Of a DNA stretch of 64,000 bases, positions 63,556 through 64,000 are shown in pieces. Under the pieces are notes generated by a model, which worked only from the letters and a program-made list of their open reading frames with translations, did no database searches and had not been told where the DNA came from. How positions within the stretch are numbered: the first letter of the stretch is position 1; each line of letters starts with the position of its first letter. This DNA is from Vreelandella malpeensis (GTDB taxonomy: Bacteria > Pseudomonadota > Gammaproteobacteria > Pseudomonadales > Halomonadaceae). A program made the translations under genes and the position numbers. The stretch is taken from contig NZ_WHVL01000001.1 of NCBI RefSeq assembly GCF_020622355.1, positions 868,001 to 932,000 of the forward strand, read 5' to 3'.

Positions 63556-63620
63556 CGAAGGTGCCTATCGACGAAATCCCCCCGCAGGCGGCGCCCGCGG
63601 GGGGATACAAGGAGGAGGAA

Positions 63621-64000
63621 TCAGCGCAGCGCGTCGGGAATGTCGATGCCGGCTTCGTCGTAGTAGCGCAGCGCGCCGGGGTGCAGCGGCGTGATCATCT
63701 GCGCGAGCATGTCCGGGGTGATGGCCCCCCACCAGGCCGCCTCTTCGGCCATGGCGTCGCGACGCTCCCAGAAGGCCTTGGTGAGCGCGTAGGCGGTCTC
63801 GTCGTCCATCTGCGCGGTGGTGAAGGCCATGACCGGCAGCGACGTGGTATGCACGTCCTCGTCGACACCCGGATAAGTGCCGCCGGGAATCACCTGGGCC
63901 GTGGCCCCGGTCTGCTCGATCTGCTCGTCGGTCAAGCTCACCAGGGTGATCGGCATGCTGGCAGCGATCTCGATCACGTTGGGCGTGGGAAAGGAGCTGG
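63621..64000 (-). CDS. TAXI-family TRAP solute-binding protein, 5' partial
   Basis: The visible 126 residues are the C-terminal part of a TAXI binding protein (TAQVIPGGTYPGVDEDVHTT, LPVMAFTTAQMDDETAYALTK, then LHPGALRYYDEAGI). The frame runs off the right edge. It lies 65 bp upstream of the fused permease on the same strand, completing the system. Confidence 0.88.
   Translation of the reverse strand, partial: SSFPTPNVIEIAASMPITLVSLTDEQIEQTGATAQVIPGGTYPGVDEDVHTTSLPVMAFTTAQMDDETAYALTKAFWERRDAMAEEAAWWGAITPDMLAQMITPLHPGALRYYDEAGIDIPDALR

Overview
This is a GC-rich (roughly 65% by eye) gammaproteobacterial chromosome segment. Gene content and protein style (many TRAP transporters, phosphatidylcholine synthase, MocR regulators, His-rich ZinT, NsrR/Hmp) suggest a halophile of the Halomonadaceae, probably Halomonas or a close relative. 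This is an inference from recognition, not from a search.

Layout. 1-5888: a selenocysteine/formate dehydrogenase island (formate dehydrogenase beta and gamma, fdhE, selA, selB, tRNA-Sec). 5908-11259: a methyltransferase with a Zur-like box, an orphan siderophore-type binding protein, a YbaK-like protein, an FMN riboswitch driving a lone lumazine synthase, a patch of decayed genes, phosphatidylcholine synthase and a uracil-DNA glycosylase family protein. 11285-12600: a broken DUF1176 gene, then an orphan type I-E-like CRISPR array (eight repeats, seven 32-bp spacers) with an AT-rich leader and no cas genes. 12606-15223: a MocR regulator divergent from DUF1127 and PhzF genes.

15391-25820: an eight-gene minus-strand catabolic operon (TRAP DctPQM, DapA-family lyase, a 988-residue three-in-one FAD/2Fe-2S dehydrogenase, DMT permease, AtzF C-terminal-like protein, hydantoinase) behind a TGGTATACCA operator and a GntR/FCD regulator. 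26115-29070: mmsA and an omega-aminotransferase, a likely beta-alanine or related omega-amino-acid route. 29300-32402: an AT-richer foreign block read as an integron cassette array without an integrase (two attC-like sites, a third candidate inverted repeat, damaged higBA, a KTSC protein and two unknown genes).

32662-47011: core-type functions: a monooxygenase-fold protein, photolyase, nsrR-hmp with an NsrR box, a GABA operon (permease-gabD-gabT) divergent from a GabR-like MocR regulator with direct-repeat operators, a lipoprotein lytic transglycosylase, a TauE permease, a possibly Fur-controlled unknown gene, a YfcC permease and an alkene reductase. 47218-52000: a ZipA-like membrane protein, the ABC-F protein YbiT, a CbiX-like protein, ChaC, an HPP protein and a small membrane protein. 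52084-56757: LysR, a DctPQM TRAP transporter and a D-Ala-D-Ala dipeptidase. 56836-64000: an SDR, a diguanylate cyclase, an LprI-like protein, ZinT with a Zur-like box, a Ca/Na antiporter, a prephenate-dehydratase-like protein and a TAXI-type TRAP system cut by the window end.

The most notable items are the fused three-subunit dehydrogenase in its operon, the integrase-less cassette array with a doubly damaged toxin-antitoxin pair, the orphan CRISPR array with two repeat types, the Zur-like box shared by zinT and an unknown methyltransferase, and the TRAP/D-Ala-D-Ala dipeptidase operon.
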